Shown piece after piece: positions 36,089 through 45,091 of a DNA stretch of 64,000 nt (position 1 is its first letter; the number at the start of each line of letters is the position of its first letter). The stretch is taken from NCBI GenBank assembly GCA_964411505.1, contig CAYPLH010000002.1, forward strand, positions 106,087 to 170,086, given 5' to 3'. The translations under genes and the position numbers were made by a program. Source of the stretch: CAYPLH01 sp964411505. Lineage in GTDB: Bacteria > Bacillota > Clostridia > CAYPLH01 > DUMO01. The notes beneath the pieces were generated by a model, which was not told the DNA's origin, ran no database searches, and saw only the letters and a program-made list of their open reading frames with translations.

Positions 36089-38308
36089 TTAATTCTCCTT
36101 AACCATTTCCCACATATGCACATACGTGCTTTCTTTCCAACCATGACTAATTATAGCCGATTGTCCCTTATCCATTTCAAAATATTTTGCTCCGTCATGA
36201 TGCTCAAAACGCTCATCAATAGTTAACCTTTTCCAAGTCCTGCCTTCCTTATCAGCTTTTTTATATATCATAATCCTGCTTCTACTCCTAAATGGAAAGC
36301 TTGGGTCGTGTTCACCTACAATAAGTTCAACCTCACCATCACCATCTACATCTCCTAACCCAATAGAATGGGCACAACGTACAGTGTCAATTATATGCAC
36401 TTTCCAAAGTCCGTTTTCGTCTCCTGGATTTTCAAACCATGCCAACCGCGAAAAAGGTGTGCCCGACTCTCCTTCCACAGGCAAGGGCTCTTCACCTGCA
36501 ATTATATCCGGTTTGCCATCCCCATTAACATCAAATATCACTGTACGCGCCACTTTGAATTCTTCTGCTACGGTTATAGGTGTAAAACTTCCATTCCCAA
36601 GATTTTTGAGTACCCAAGAACCAGCAACAATATCTAGGCGGCCTTTTCCATACATATCATGGGCAATAAGTTCTTCTCCATATGAAATTTGGGCAATAGT
36701 ATCTGCTTGCCATGGACTTTCTTTTGGATTTTCAGGAATTTTGAAAATCTGCGGATAATGTGGTCTTTTAAAAGCGTCATGGATACCAACGACTAGAGCG
36801 GATCTACCTCCATGCAAAAGAGGTGCGACTACCGACCCATGTGGCCAGTCACCTTCTAACTTGCCTATAAAATGCTGCTCCCAAACTCCATTTTCAGGAT
36901 CTATGGGCTTTATCCAGCACAATTCATTAAACAGATGGAAGTTTCTTTTCTTTTGCATACACTCTTCTGTTTTGCGTACTGCAATTAACTCATAGCGCCC
37001 ATCCTGGTCTACATCATATGTATTTATGACTTGCACAATTCCAGGTATTTCATAACGCTGCCAAGATGGGTTTTTATACCACCATGCTCCACAAACTATA
37101 TCCTTCTTTCCTTCTCCTGTTATATCTACTGTTAGTATATCGGTTGCTGTGTATGGCTTATCACGGTCAATAAACCTGTGTCTAAACTCTGGAAGCTTTT
37201 TCTTGCTTTGTTTCCACATCTGAAGCTTAGGATTCCCCATCTTTTTCGCCCATGTTTTTCCGACTATTTCAAGCTCTCCATCTTGATCCACGTCACAGAA
37301 AATGGCCTGATGAGTACCTTCTCCCCTTGATATCACTGACTTCTCCCATGTCTTTCCATTATCTTTGGAGGTATACAACATAAGCCGGGCATCATGATTA
37401 TATGGCGGATTCCAGCCACCTTGTTGCATTTCACCTACAAACAAGGTAATTTCAGTTCCTTGGCACACAAAGTCAAGTGAGTGCGAATATTTTAACCTTT
37501 CATCAATTCGGTGCTCTATCCATGGATTATCTGGCTCTTCAAGCATCCGATTCTCAAACCATGACAAATAACCATCAAGATACTCAGAATCTGTAATAAC
37601 AATATCTGGTCTTCCATTGCCTGTAATATCCACTAATACTGTTCTACACATTTCTCTGAAATTGTGCGCATATGTTTGCCTTTTCCATATGCCCGCATAA
37701 GGTCCACCTTCTGGTGCCTTATACCAATCCGGACCGCAGACTATCTCTAAGCATCCATCACCATCAAGATCTCCTAGACTCAAACCTTCTGTGAAGATTC
37801 CTCGTTGTACAATAAATTTATTCCAAGTTTTTTTTACATCATCATTTGGTTTAAAAATGAAAATCCCCGCGTCTTTTGAAAAAGCAGATATGGTAACTAA
37901 TTCATCCTCACCATCATTATCTATATCTCCGAACACAATATCGTGATTATTCCCTTCAAATTCTTCAGCAATTATGTACTTATTCCACATACCATTTAAG
38001 TCATTACTAGGTTTATACCAGACAATTCTCGTCCTTTTAGGACTATCCTCCAGAAACTCACCTACTACAAGCTCCATAATGCCATCCCCGTCAACATCAT
38101 GAATTATCATGCCAACTGTACAATTAACGTGTGAAATATCACCCTGCTCTCCGGTCGCAGGTCTGTACCAGCGCAGCAATCCACTTCCCCCGGTGAATAG
38201 TTCAACATTCCCATCTCCATCAATATCGCCTGCTGCAAAGCAGCTCATTTCTTTATCTTTTGCAATCAAACCATCAAGTATTGTTAATTCCCAGTATTTA
38301 CTTAACAT
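36089..38308 (-). CDS. Eleven-repeat FG-GAP/VCBS beta-propeller protein
   Basis: A 739-residue protein built from about eleven calcium-binding FG-GAP/VCBS repeats, recognisable as DxDGDGxxELV-like loops (GDIDGDGNVELF, HDVDGDGIMELV, GDLDGDGCLEIV, CDVDQDGELEIV, FDVNGDGKPDII and GDVDGDGEVELI among them). Each is followed by a WYxP...W element. This is enough for two propellers. Related propellers occur in aldos-2-ulose dehydratases and in some polysaccharide lyases (PL11), so an enzyme acting on a sugar is possible; no catalytic site can be named. Unusually, it has no signal peptide, though most FG-GAP proteins are exported. The ATG has GGGGG upstream, and a promoter with an operator in its spacer lies 53 bp upstream. 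It precedes the GH2 gene. Confidence 0.8.
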   Translation of the reverse strand: MLSKYWELTILDGLIAKDKEMSCFAAGDIDGDGNVELFTGGSGLLRWYRPATGEQGDISHVNCTVGMIIHDVDGDGIMELVVGEFLEDSPKRTRIVWYKPSNDLNGMWNKYIIAEEFEGNNHDIVFGDIDNDGEDELVTISAFSKDAGIFIFKPNDDVKKTWNKFIVQRGIFTEGLSLGDLDGDGCLEIVCGPDWYKAPEGGPYAGIWKRQTYAHNFREMCRTVLVDITGNGRPDIVITDSEYLDGYLSWFENRMLEEPDNPWIEHRIDERLKYSHSLDFVCQGTEITLFVGEMQQGGWNPPYNHDARLMLYTSKDNGKTWEKSVISRGEGTHQAIFCDVDQDGELEIVGKTWAKKMGNPKLQMWKQSKKKLPEFRHRFIDRDKPYTATDILTVDITGEGKKDIVCGAWWYKNPSWQRYEIPGIVQVINTYDVDQDGRYELIAVRKTEECMQKKRNFHLFNELCWIKPIDPENGVWEQHFIGKLEGDWPHGSVVAPLLHGGRSALVVGIHDAFKRPHYPQIFKIPENPKESPWQADTIAQISYGEELIAHDMYGKGRLDIVAGSWVLKNLGNGSFTPITVAEEFKVARTVIFDVNGDGKPDIIAGEEPLPVEGESGTPFSRLAWFENPGDENGLWKVHIIDTVRCAHSIGLGDVDGDGEVELIVGEHDPSFPFRSRSRIMIYKKADKEGRTWKRLTIDERFEHHDGAKYFEMDKGQSAIISHGWKESTYVHMWEMVKEN

Positions 38309-38360
38309 ATTTGCCCCCTGTTTTTTTACTTAATCTAAATGTTCTTTCTGGAACAATACT

Positions 38361-38389
38361 ATTTTATCACTTTGTGATAAAAGTGTCAA
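38361..38389 (-). promoter_or_regulatory. Consensus promoter with operator inside the spacer
   Basis: On the minus strand TTGACA, a 17-bp spacer and TAAAAT form a near-perfect sigma-A promoter. The palindrome TTATCA-CTTTG-TGATAA (38364-38380) fills the spacer and overlaps the -10 box. With flanking bases its arms are 9 bp each. This is classic repressor architecture for the FG-GAP/GH2 operon. Confidence 0.75.
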
Positions 38390-38548
38390 TTAAAATAAAC
38401 CTATCCATAAAGACTATTTTAAGTGAAATACAACTCCTAAATTTAAGAGGTCTGGCGGGAATCCACCGCATTTTAATGAAACTTGATGTGCGATTTTAAT
38501 AAGAATAATATTAAGAAAGAGTAGGAAATATTCTCTACTCTATATTTT

Positions 38549-38626
38549 TGGTCGGAGTGAGAGGATTTGAACCTCCGGCCTCTTGGTCCCGAACCAAGCG
38601 CTCTAGCCAAACTGAGCCACACCCCG
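38549..38626 (-). tRNA. tRNA-Pro (anticodon CGG)
   Basis: All four arms fold. The acceptor CGGGGTG pairs with CACTCCG, the anticodon stem CTTGG/CCAAG encloses loop TTCGGGA, and the T-arm carries GGTTCAAATCC. The anticodon CGG lies at 38589-38591. Discriminator A and an encoded CCA end the gene. Confidence 0.95.
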
Positions 38627-38658
38627 ACATATATTGCGATAGTTAAACAACACCATTC

Positions 38659-38687
38659 ATTTTAACACATCAAAACTTTTCAATCAA
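38659..38687 (-). promoter_or_regulatory. Promoter of tRNA-Pro
   Basis: On the minus strand TTGATT, a 17-bp spacer and TAAAAT lie about 33 bp before the tRNA 5' end. Confidence 0.6.
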
Positions 38688-38721
38688 GAGACAAATTCTC
38701 ACCTACAAAGACACCATAAAA

Positions 38722-38909
38722 GGGCGGATAATAAATCCGCCCGCTGTTAATCCTGTAATAAAAAAGTGGGCTACGCCACTTTTTTTCGCTAGGGAACCTT
38801 ATGGTTCCCTTCGACGGATGCTCCGCATCCAAAAAAACCTCCTTAAAGCAGCAAAGGGGCTTCCCCTTTGCAATCCCCTTTGTCTAGGAAAGTATACTTT
38901 CCTAGACAA
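38722..38909. repeat. Array of six consecutive hairpins
   Basis: Six separate inverted repeats follow one another: GGGCGGAT/ATCCGCCC, AAAAAGTGG/CCACTTTTT, AGGGAACC/GGTTCCCT, GGATGC/GCATCC, GCAAAGGGG/CCCCTTTGC, and a perfect 30-bp palindrome at 38880-38909 centred on GTATAC. The second and fourth are flanked by T- or A-runs and could terminate the DUF1292 transcript on the minus strand. No coding sequence is present. Confidence 0.75.
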
Positions 38910-38930
38910 AAATAAAGATGCTTCTATACT

Positions 38931-39275
<345 letters not shown>

Positions 39276-39301
39276 AATCTCAAACCTCCTTAAACTTTTT
39301 A

Positions 39302-39730
39302 TCAAACTTCATTTATTCTTATATTGTCTAAATAACTCTGTAAAATATATGATGCAGCTATCTGATCTACTATGCTTTTTTTTCTTGATGTCTTAATACC
39401 GATTTCATGCATTGTCCTTTGCGCCGCGACAGTAGACAACCTTTCATCCCATTTAACAACATCAATATCTTTAAGCTGCTTTTTTAAGCTTTCAATAAAC
39501 TCAATTGTTTTTTCACCGCGTGGACCTATAGTACCATTCATATTAATCGGAAAACCAACAACAATTTTGTCTACATTATATTCTTTTACCAATTGCTTGA
39601 TTCTATCCATTGTATTGGTCATATCATAACTTCTTACAACTGTTTCAACACCCTGCGCTGTCCATCCAAATGAGTCACTTACTGCTATGCCTATTCTTTT
39701 ATCCCCATAATCAATTCCCATTATTCTCAT
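39302..39730 (-). CDS. ruvX: RuvX/YqgF-family pre-16S rRNA nuclease (Holliday junction resolvase-like)
   Basis: A 142-residue RNase H-fold protein. The hallmark MRIMGIDYGDKRIGIAVSD opens it, and VGFPINMNGTIGPRG and KWDERLSTVAAQR (about 95-110) complete the family signature with its acidic residues. YqgF matures the 5' end of 16S rRNA in E. coli; a Holliday junction role has also been proposed. I use the ATG at 39730, where the family normally starts; a TTG two codons upstream is possible. It sits in the conserved ireB-ruvX-DUF1292 neighbourhood, here interrupted by an aldo/keto reductase gene. Confidence 0.93.
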   Translation of the reverse strand: MRIMGIDYGDKRIGIAVSDSFGWTAQGVETVVRSYDMTNTMDRIKQLVKEYNVDKIVVGFPINMNGTIGPRGEKTIEFIESLKKQLKDIDVVKWDERLSTVAAQRTMHEIGIKTSRKKSIVDQIAASYILQSYLDNIRINEV

Positions 39731-39751
39731 TACCAAACATCTACCTGCACT

Positions 39752-40699
39752 TTAAAATATTTTTACTGCAAACACTGGACAAACACTACTACAATAACCG
39801 CACAAAACGCATTTCTCCTTATTTACTACCGCTTTGTCGCCTATTATTTCTAGAGCTTCCTGCTTGCACCTATATACACATTTTCCACAACCTTCACACC
39901 AAAAATCAATGTGCAGCTTCCTGTTTTTCTTACCAACTGAGTCAAGTATATTACTAGGTACCTCATCTTTATTGAATACACAAACGTTCATTTCGACCTC
40001 TTCAACTGTTTGCATACCCACTGCTATCGAATGTATGTAAGGAATTTTCAATACAAAATCCATACACTCTTTATAAGACCTAATAAGGTTGCCTCCTCCG
40101 AGCGCTTTCATGCTGTATATTCCTTTGCCTGCATTATAACACTCTTTAACAGCATCAAGCATTTCATAAATTGTACCATCCCCTATGCCTATACCTGTCA
40201 TATTAACTAGAGGATGTACAACATCAATCTCCGGCGTTTTTGTGCAAGCCTTGACTACTTCGATATTATGCGTTGATACTCCAACGGCCTTCACTATTCC
40301 CTTTTCCTTTGCTTCTATAAAATACTCAAGTGCTTCTCTGTGTCCTCTTAAAGTGTGAATGCTCTCCTGCTCGTGAAGCATAAAAATATCAATGTAATCC
40401 CTGTCAATTTCTTTTCTTGCTTTTTCCAAGCTTTTCTTGGCTGTTTCTACATCATATGCATAAGATTTTGTAGAAATAACAGGATTAATTGATGACATCT
40501 TAATTGCTTCCCTTATATGAGCATATGTCTCATATAACTCAGCAGTATCAATAAAGTTGACACCCAATTCCAATGCTTTTGCTATAATTTTGCCGCCTTC
40601 TAAAGGAGACATTTTAGCCTGCAGAGTGCCAATTACCAATGCCCCAAAGCACAGATGTGACACTTTTAAACCGGTGTGTCCCAATTCTAAATATTCCAT
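39752..40699 (-). CDS. Aldo/keto reductase fused to 2x[4Fe-4S] ferredoxin domain
   Basis: A 315-residue protein. An aldo/keto reductase TIM barrel (about 1-260; catalytic-type Asp and Tyr in FIDTAELYETYA) is followed by a C-terminal bacterial ferredoxin domain (about 265-312) with two clusters of cysteines, CEGCGKCVYRC and CVLCGYCSSVC. This fused subfamily is common in anaerobic Clostridia and probably links NAD(P)H or ferredoxin electrons to a carbonyl substrate that is not known. It starts 27 bp after the ireB stop and ends 21 bp before ruvX, so it is part of that operon. Confidence 0.9.
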   Translation of the reverse strand: MEYLELGHTGLKVSHLCFGALVIGTLQAKMSPLEGGKIIAKALELGVNFIDTAELYETYAHIREAIKMSSINPVISTKSYAYDVETAKKSLEKARKEIDRDYIDIFMLHEQESIHTLRGHREALEYFIEAKEKGIVKAVGVSTHNIEVVKACTKTPEIDVVHPLVNMTGIGIGDGTIYEMLDAVKECYNAGKGIYSMKALGGGNLIRSYKECMDFVLKIPYIHSIAVGMQTVEEVEMNVCVFNKDEVPSNILDSVGKKNRKLHIDFWCEGCGKCVYRCKQEALEIIGDKAVVNKEKCVLCGYCSSVCPVFAVKIF

Positions 40700-40726
40700 A
40701 TTACTATCCGATCATTACAAAACAAT

Positions 40727-40984
40727 TTAATCTTTCTTATTGTCCAGATAAAACTTTACAACCTCCTCAAGGAGCTCATCTCTTTCCAATCTACGTATTA
40801 CACTTCGTGCATTATTGTGATTTGTAATATAAGTTGGATCACCGGATAGTATATAACCTACAATCTGGTTAATAGGATTATATCCTTTTTCGTTCAGAGC
40901 CTTATATACTGTTACCAGTATGTCACTGGCTTCTTTTGTTTTATCTTCCCCGATATTGAACATCATGGTTTCATTATTTTTCAA
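40727..40984 (-). CDS. ireB: IreB family regulatory phosphoprotein
   Basis: An 85-residue cytoplasmic protein. The core NETMMFNIGEDKTKEASDIL, QIVGYILSGDPTYITNHNNA and IRRLERDELLEEVVKFYL matches the IreB/YrzL family almost throughout. In Enterococcus faecalis IreB is a substrate of the Ser/Thr kinase IreK and modulates cephalosporin resistance; the Thr-rich N terminus fits this. I place the start at a TTG with GGAGAG seven bases upstream, giving the usual family length. The next upstream in-frame starts would add residues with no homology to the family. It heads the AKR-ruvX-DUF1292 operon. Confidence 0.92.
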   Translation of the reverse strand: MKNNETMMFNIGEDKTKEASDILVTVYKALNEKGYNPINQIVGYILSGDPTYITNHNNARSVIRRLERDELLEEVVKFYLDNKKD

Positions 40985-41207
40985 ATATATCACTCTCCAG
41001 TCCATAATGCTTTTTTGCAGGTAAAATATGCACAAAGCTTCCGGTTAACTTTCTAAGTCACATTATATGGTTATTCCCCAAAAAGCAAGTTGAACCTTAC
41101 TTCTTGACTATTAATCATATATAGAATTATTACGTTCATCTAGTATATATTATTACATCTATGAAAATTATGCAATAATACTTTTTAATCTCTGCAAAAA
41201 GTAAATG

Positions 41208-42521
41208 CTAATCGTTTCCACATTGAACCTCTCCTACTATATAATCATCATATACTTCTTTTAATTTAGCATCAAGTATTTTCCCTTGTATATTGGTATT
41301 GCCCTCACACACAACCTTTATATAATTTTTTGTCAGACCTTCCATAAGTCCTTTACCTTTATTAAGCTCCTGTTCAAACAAAACGCTCATTGTACGACCA
41401 CAAAAACTGTCCATAAAGCTGTCCATGTTCTGAGATGAGAGCTCCAGTAGTTTTTGGCTTCGCTCCTCCTTTACAACTGCATCAATCTGATCAGCAAATT
41501 TAAATGCCGGAGTCCCTTTTCTAGGCGAAAATTTAAATACATGCATACGGGCAAGCTTTATTTCCCTCAAAAAATTTAACGTAGCTTCAAATTCTTCCTC
41601 TGTCTCTCCTGGAAAACCTACCATAACATCTGTAGTAATAGCAACATCAGGAATTTCATCCCTTAATAAATCCACAGCCTTCGCATATTGCCGTGTATCA
41701 TATTTCCGGTTCATCCTTTTCAATGTGGCATCACAGCCGCTTTGCAGTGAGATATGATAATGGGGACATACTTTATCAAGCTCTTTAACACCGTTAACAA
41801 AATCACTTGTTATAAAAGTGGGTTCTAGCGAACCAAGACGTATTCTTTCTATTCCATCAATTTTCTGCAGGCTTTCCATTATACTCAATAAACCTGTTTC
41901 TTTAAGATCTCTCCCATAGGATGCAAGATGAATTCCTGTCAGTACGATTTCTTTAAAACCATTTTGGGCTATAGCTTTCACTTCGTTTATTACATCATCC
42001 GGTTTTCTGCTTCTTACAGGACCTCTTGCATAAGGAATTATGCAATAAGAACAAAATTGACTGCATCCTTCCTGAATCTTAATAAAAGCTCTGGTCTGCC
42101 CCTTATATGTTGTAACATTCAAATCCTCATATTCACGTACCTTCATTATGTCTTCCACAAGGCTGATATTTTGTGTTCCCTTTTCAAATTGGCGGACATA
42201 TTCAACTATCCTATTCCTATTGCTGGTACCAATAATAAGATCTACCTCAGGCAGCTCCTTCACTTTTTCAGGTGCTGTCTGTGCATAGCAACCTGCCACT
42301 ATTATGATTGCATCTTCATTATTTTTCTTTGCTCGTCGGATAATTTGCCTAGATTTACGATCACTCAAGCCTGTAACCGTACAGGTATTTATCACATACA
42401 CATCAGCTATGCTGTCAAAACCGACAACCTCATAGCCCTCCTGTTCAAACAGCTCGGTCATGGCCTCTGTATCATATTGATTTACCTTACATCCTAATGT
42501 ATTAAATGCTACTTTCTTCAT
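41208..42521 (-). CDS. mtaB: tRNA (N6-threonylcarbamoyladenosine(37)-C2)-methylthiotransferase
   Basis: A 437-residue radical SAM enzyme that adds a methylthio group to t6A37 of ANN-decoding tRNAs. The N-terminal UPF0004 domain carries three cluster cysteines (about 11, 47 and 78; FNTLGCKVNQYDTEAM, NTCTV, AGCYAQ). The radical SAM motif CSQFCSYC lies at about 153-160, and a TRAM domain ends the protein. The GCKVNQYDTEA signature separates MtaB from MiaB. The ATG at 42521 follows GAGGTG; an upstream in-frame start would add 19 residues unlike the family. It lies upstream of ireB on the same strand, about 220 bp apart. Confidence 0.95.
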   Translation of the reverse strand: MKKVAFNTLGCKVNQYDTEAMTELFEQEGYEVVGFDSIADVYVINTCTVTGLSDRKSRQIIRRAKKNNEDAIIIVAGCYAQTAPEKVKELPEVDLIIGTSNRNRIVEYVRQFEKGTQNISLVEDIMKVREYEDLNVTTYKGQTRAFIKIQEGCSQFCSYCIIPYARGPVRSRKPDDVINEVKAIAQNGFKEIVLTGIHLASYGRDLKETGLLSIMESLQKIDGIERIRLGSLEPTFITSDFVNGVKELDKVCPHYHISLQSGCDATLKRMNRKYDTRQYAKAVDLLRDEIPDVAITTDVMVGFPGETEEEFEATLNFLREIKLARMHVFKFSPRKGTPAFKFADQIDAVVKEERSQKLLELSSQNMDSFMDSFCGRTMSVLFEQELNKGKGLMEGLTKNYIKVVCEGNTNIQGKILDAKLKEVYDDYIVGEVQCGND

Positions 42522-42735
42522 TGCCACCTCATATTTTGGAAACATATTTTTATTCAAACACTTGTTTATTATGCGCACCCGAGTATGAAATAACGCGTAA
42601 AATCGACGTCATGCTATAGCTATTGTAAAACAACAGATCTATTCTTACAAGGTTTATTAAAAATAAAAGATGAGCTGCCCCATGGTTTAGTAACTATTAA
42701 ATATAGTATATTATACATAGACAATCCTCTTATCT

Positions 42736-43827
42736 TTATAAAGGCTTAAATATAGTTGCTTCTATATGAGTTTCCAGCATTTTTTGTGAACACCAGAAAT
42801 ACACCGCTACCAGCTTGCCGTCAGGCCGTTGAAAGAGCCGGGGATACCCTAAATCAGGAAATCCATTTCTTGATTGAAGTCCCTCGCGTAAAACTTGTTC
42901 TATTCCCCAAGTCTTTCCTTCATCCCCGCTGTACTTTGCAAGGATTACATGGCGGTCCCTGTTTCCGTAAACACAACAGAGGCGTCCATCTGTCAATTTA
43001 ATCATTGCCGGAGGGTTGCCATTACTGCCTCCTGTATCGCCAACACGAGATAAGAACTCCCAGCCTCTCCCATTATTCATCGAACAATAACAATCTATCC
43101 AGCAAACATTTTTTTCATCTTTCCTGCGGATGGCTGTAACAATATTATCCTTCGAAATCCTGACAGGTGCGGGCATTACAGCACGATAGGGATCAGAAGG
43201 CGGGACTACCCATGAGACGAAATTAAATGACTTACCACCATCTTTTGTTTTTGCAAGGAACACCTTGTCAGTAATGCTCACACCATGTTTATTACAACCT
43301 GCATCACGCATAGACAAAAACAAGTAGCATTCCGACGGACTATTAACCAAATAGGCTGTTCTGCCTGTAAATTCTTTATTAGCAAGCTCAGGAGATCCCA
43401 GCAAATTGCCGAAGGTATATGGGCCTTTCCAGGTTGCACCCTTATCATTACTATAGAACCATTGATGTCCGCTATTGCCATGGTATCCACTACCTTCAAT
43501 ACGCATAACAAAACCCGGTGACATAAAATCAACAGCTTCCGGTAAATCAACCGCATTCTCAGTTAAAAACCCATTACTTCCCTGATAACTTCCCGGCATC
43601 CAGGTTTCCCAGTGTTCTCCTCCATCTTTGCTCCTCGCCAAGTATGATATGTGCGGATTTACACTGTCCACCTGATGGCCGCTTTTTGTAAACTGCGCTT
43701 CTCCACAGGTATACCCGACCAATAGTTCATCACCCCATTGCCATGTAGGACCATTGCCCCCGTTGTTTGCAGGAACTGCGCACCATTTGCTTTTATCGTG
43801 AACAACTACTACATTCTTCATACTCAT
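42736..43827 (-). CDS. Asp-box (BNR repeat) sialidase-fold protein
   Basis: A 363-residue six-bladed-propeller-type protein. Five Asp-box motifs are visible: SKDGGEHWETW, SNDKGATWKGPY, TKDGGKSFNF, SMNNGRGWEF and SGDEGKTWGI. This fold includes sialidases, but also lyases and other sugar-binding proteins, so a sialidase function is not claimed. No signal peptide is present. The ATG has AGGAG six bases upstream. It lies about 200 bp past pdxA-like, at the end of the sulfated-glycan gene set on the same strand, so it probably handles an intermediate of that pathway. Confidence 0.8.
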   Translation of the reverse strand: MSMKNVVVVHDKSKWCAVPANNGGNGPTWQWGDELLVGYTCGEAQFTKSGHQVDSVNPHISYLARSKDGGEHWETWMPGSYQGSNGFLTENAVDLPEAVDFMSPGFVMRIEGSGYHGNSGHQWFYSNDKGATWKGPYTFGNLLGSPELANKEFTGRTAYLVNSPSECYLFLSMRDAGCNKHGVSITDKVFLAKTKDGGKSFNFVSWVVPPSDPYRAVMPAPVRISKDNIVTAIRRKDEKNVCWIDCYCSMNNGRGWEFLSRVGDTGGSNGNPPAMIKLTDGRLCCVYGNRDRHVILAKYSGDEGKTWGIEQVLREGLQSRNGFPDLGYPRLFQRPDGKLVAVYFWCSQKMLETHIEATIFKPL

Positions 43828-44014
43828 TCATTTCTCCTATACATATATATTCTTATTGCTTATATTTCAGCGAACATTCCAATATATCCTAACTGGAGTA
43901 GCTTGTTTAAGAATTCATGATTTTCATGAAAGATGAATAAATGCCGGTAACTTAATGTTTGTTCGCCACAATTTTTCTACAATTAGCTTGATTATTCTAA
44001 ATTTCATCCCCGAC

Positions 44015-44074
44015 AAAGCCTGTTTATTCTGAATGCCCACCAGCAAAGCTTGTTGATTCAGACCGCCCACCAGC
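44015..44074. repeat. 30-bp tandem duplication at PdxA-like 3' end
   Basis: Two 30-bp units (44015-44044 and 44045-44074) match at 25 positions. The stop codon lies in the downstream unit, so the protein has gained a short Gly/Ser-rich tail with GGRSE and GGHSE. Confidence 0.65.
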
Positions 44075-45091
44075 ATGTTTTGTTGCATATTCAATCGCAT
44101 TTAAAATGCTTTCTTCATTTGCTGTACCCCTTCCGGCACAATCAAATGCTGTCCCATGGTCTACCGAGGTTCTGATAATCGGAAGTCCTAAGGTTATATT
44201 AACTCCACTTACAGAGCTCCACTTTTTTTCTTTTTCAACCCAATTAAATCCACTCACCTTAATAGGTATGTGTCCTTGATCATGATACATGGCCACAACA
44301 ATATCGTACATGCCGCCTTTTGCCTTTGAAAAGAGGGTATCCGGAGGAATAGGTCCTTCGGCAAATATTCCTGAAGCTTTTGCTTCGTTAATCGCAGGAA
44401 TAATTTCTTCAATCTCCTCACAACCGAACATACCATTTTCGCCTGCATGAGGGTTCAGCCCTGCTACTCCTATTTTAGGATTGCAAATTCCAAAACTTCT
44501 GCAAGCATCATCAGCCAGTTTTATTACCTTCAAAACTCTGTCCTTTTTTACAAGGTCACAGGCTTTTCTAAGAGAGACATGGGTGGAAACATGCACCACC
44601 CTGATGTTACCATCGACCAAGAGCATGGTATAATTGTTGGTATTTGTAAAATGGGCATATATCTCGGTGTGACCGGAAAAATGATATCCTGCAAGGTTTA
44701 TGGCTTCTTTGTTTATAGGTCCGGTAACCGTAGCATCTATCTTTTTTTCAAGCGCAAGATCAATTACTTTCTTAACTGCTTCAAATGCTGCCTTGCCGGC
44801 CAATATGGATACCATGCCATGCACCAGCTTTGTAATATCTACATTTTTCAAATCGAAAATATCCATTGTACCATATTCAAATTTTGCCTCTTCTACAATA
44901 GATATGCTGTTAACCTTAAGGTTTACGCCTGCTATTTGTGCTACCTGTTTCATTACTTCAGCATCCCCTACGATAAGAGGTCTGCATATATCATATACCT
45001 CTTTTTTGCTCATAGCTTTTGCTGCTATTTCAGGGCCTATCCCGGCCGGATCTCCCATTGTAATCCCAAGGATGGGCTTTTTATTATCCAT
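44024..45091 (-). CDS. PdxA2-like 4-phospho-threonate/erythronate dehydrogenase
   Basis: A 355-residue NAD-dependent decarboxylating dehydrogenase of the PdxA family. Metal-ligand histidines are visible in VSTHVSLR, GLNPHAGENG and MYHDQGHIP, and the N terminus carries GITMGDPAGIGPEI. Classical PdxA works in vitamin B6 synthesis. When next to a DUF1537 kinase the family (PdxA2) oxidises and decarboxylates 4-phospho-D-threonate or -erythronate to dihydroxyacetone phosphate. The gene overlaps the DUF1537 kinase by 8 bp, so that role fits. The C terminus has a short extra tail from a tandem duplication. The ATG follows GGGAGAAGG. Confidence 0.88.
   Translation of the reverse strand: MDNKKPILGITMGDPAGIGPEIAAKAMSKKEVYDICRPLIVGDAEVMKQVAQIAGVNLKVNSISIVEEAKFEYGTMDIFDLKNVDITKLVHGMVSILAGKAAFEAVKKVIDLALEKKIDATVTGPINKEAINLAGYHFSGHTEIYAHFTNTNNYTMLLVDGNIRVVHVSTHVSLRKACDLVKKDRVLKVIKLADDACRSFGICNPKIGVAGLNPHAGENGMFGCEEIEEIIPAINEAKASGIFAEGPIPPDTLFSKAKGGMYDIVVAMYHDQGHIPIKVSGFNWVEKEKKWSSVSGVNITLGLPIIRTSVDHGTAFDCAGRGTANEESILNAIEYATKHAGGRSESTSFAGGHSE

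Noticed and set aside
38722..38909. CRISPR array
   Set aside because: The units are unrelated hairpins without a repeated direct sequence or regular spacers, and no cas gene is present.
42736..43827. Secreted sialidase
   Set aside because: Asp-boxes alone do not define sialidase; there is no signal peptide and no sialic acid catabolic gene.
44024..45091. Vitamin B6 biosynthesis gene pdxA
   Set aside because: Overlap with a DUF1537 kinase and lack of other B6 genes point to the PdxA2 role.
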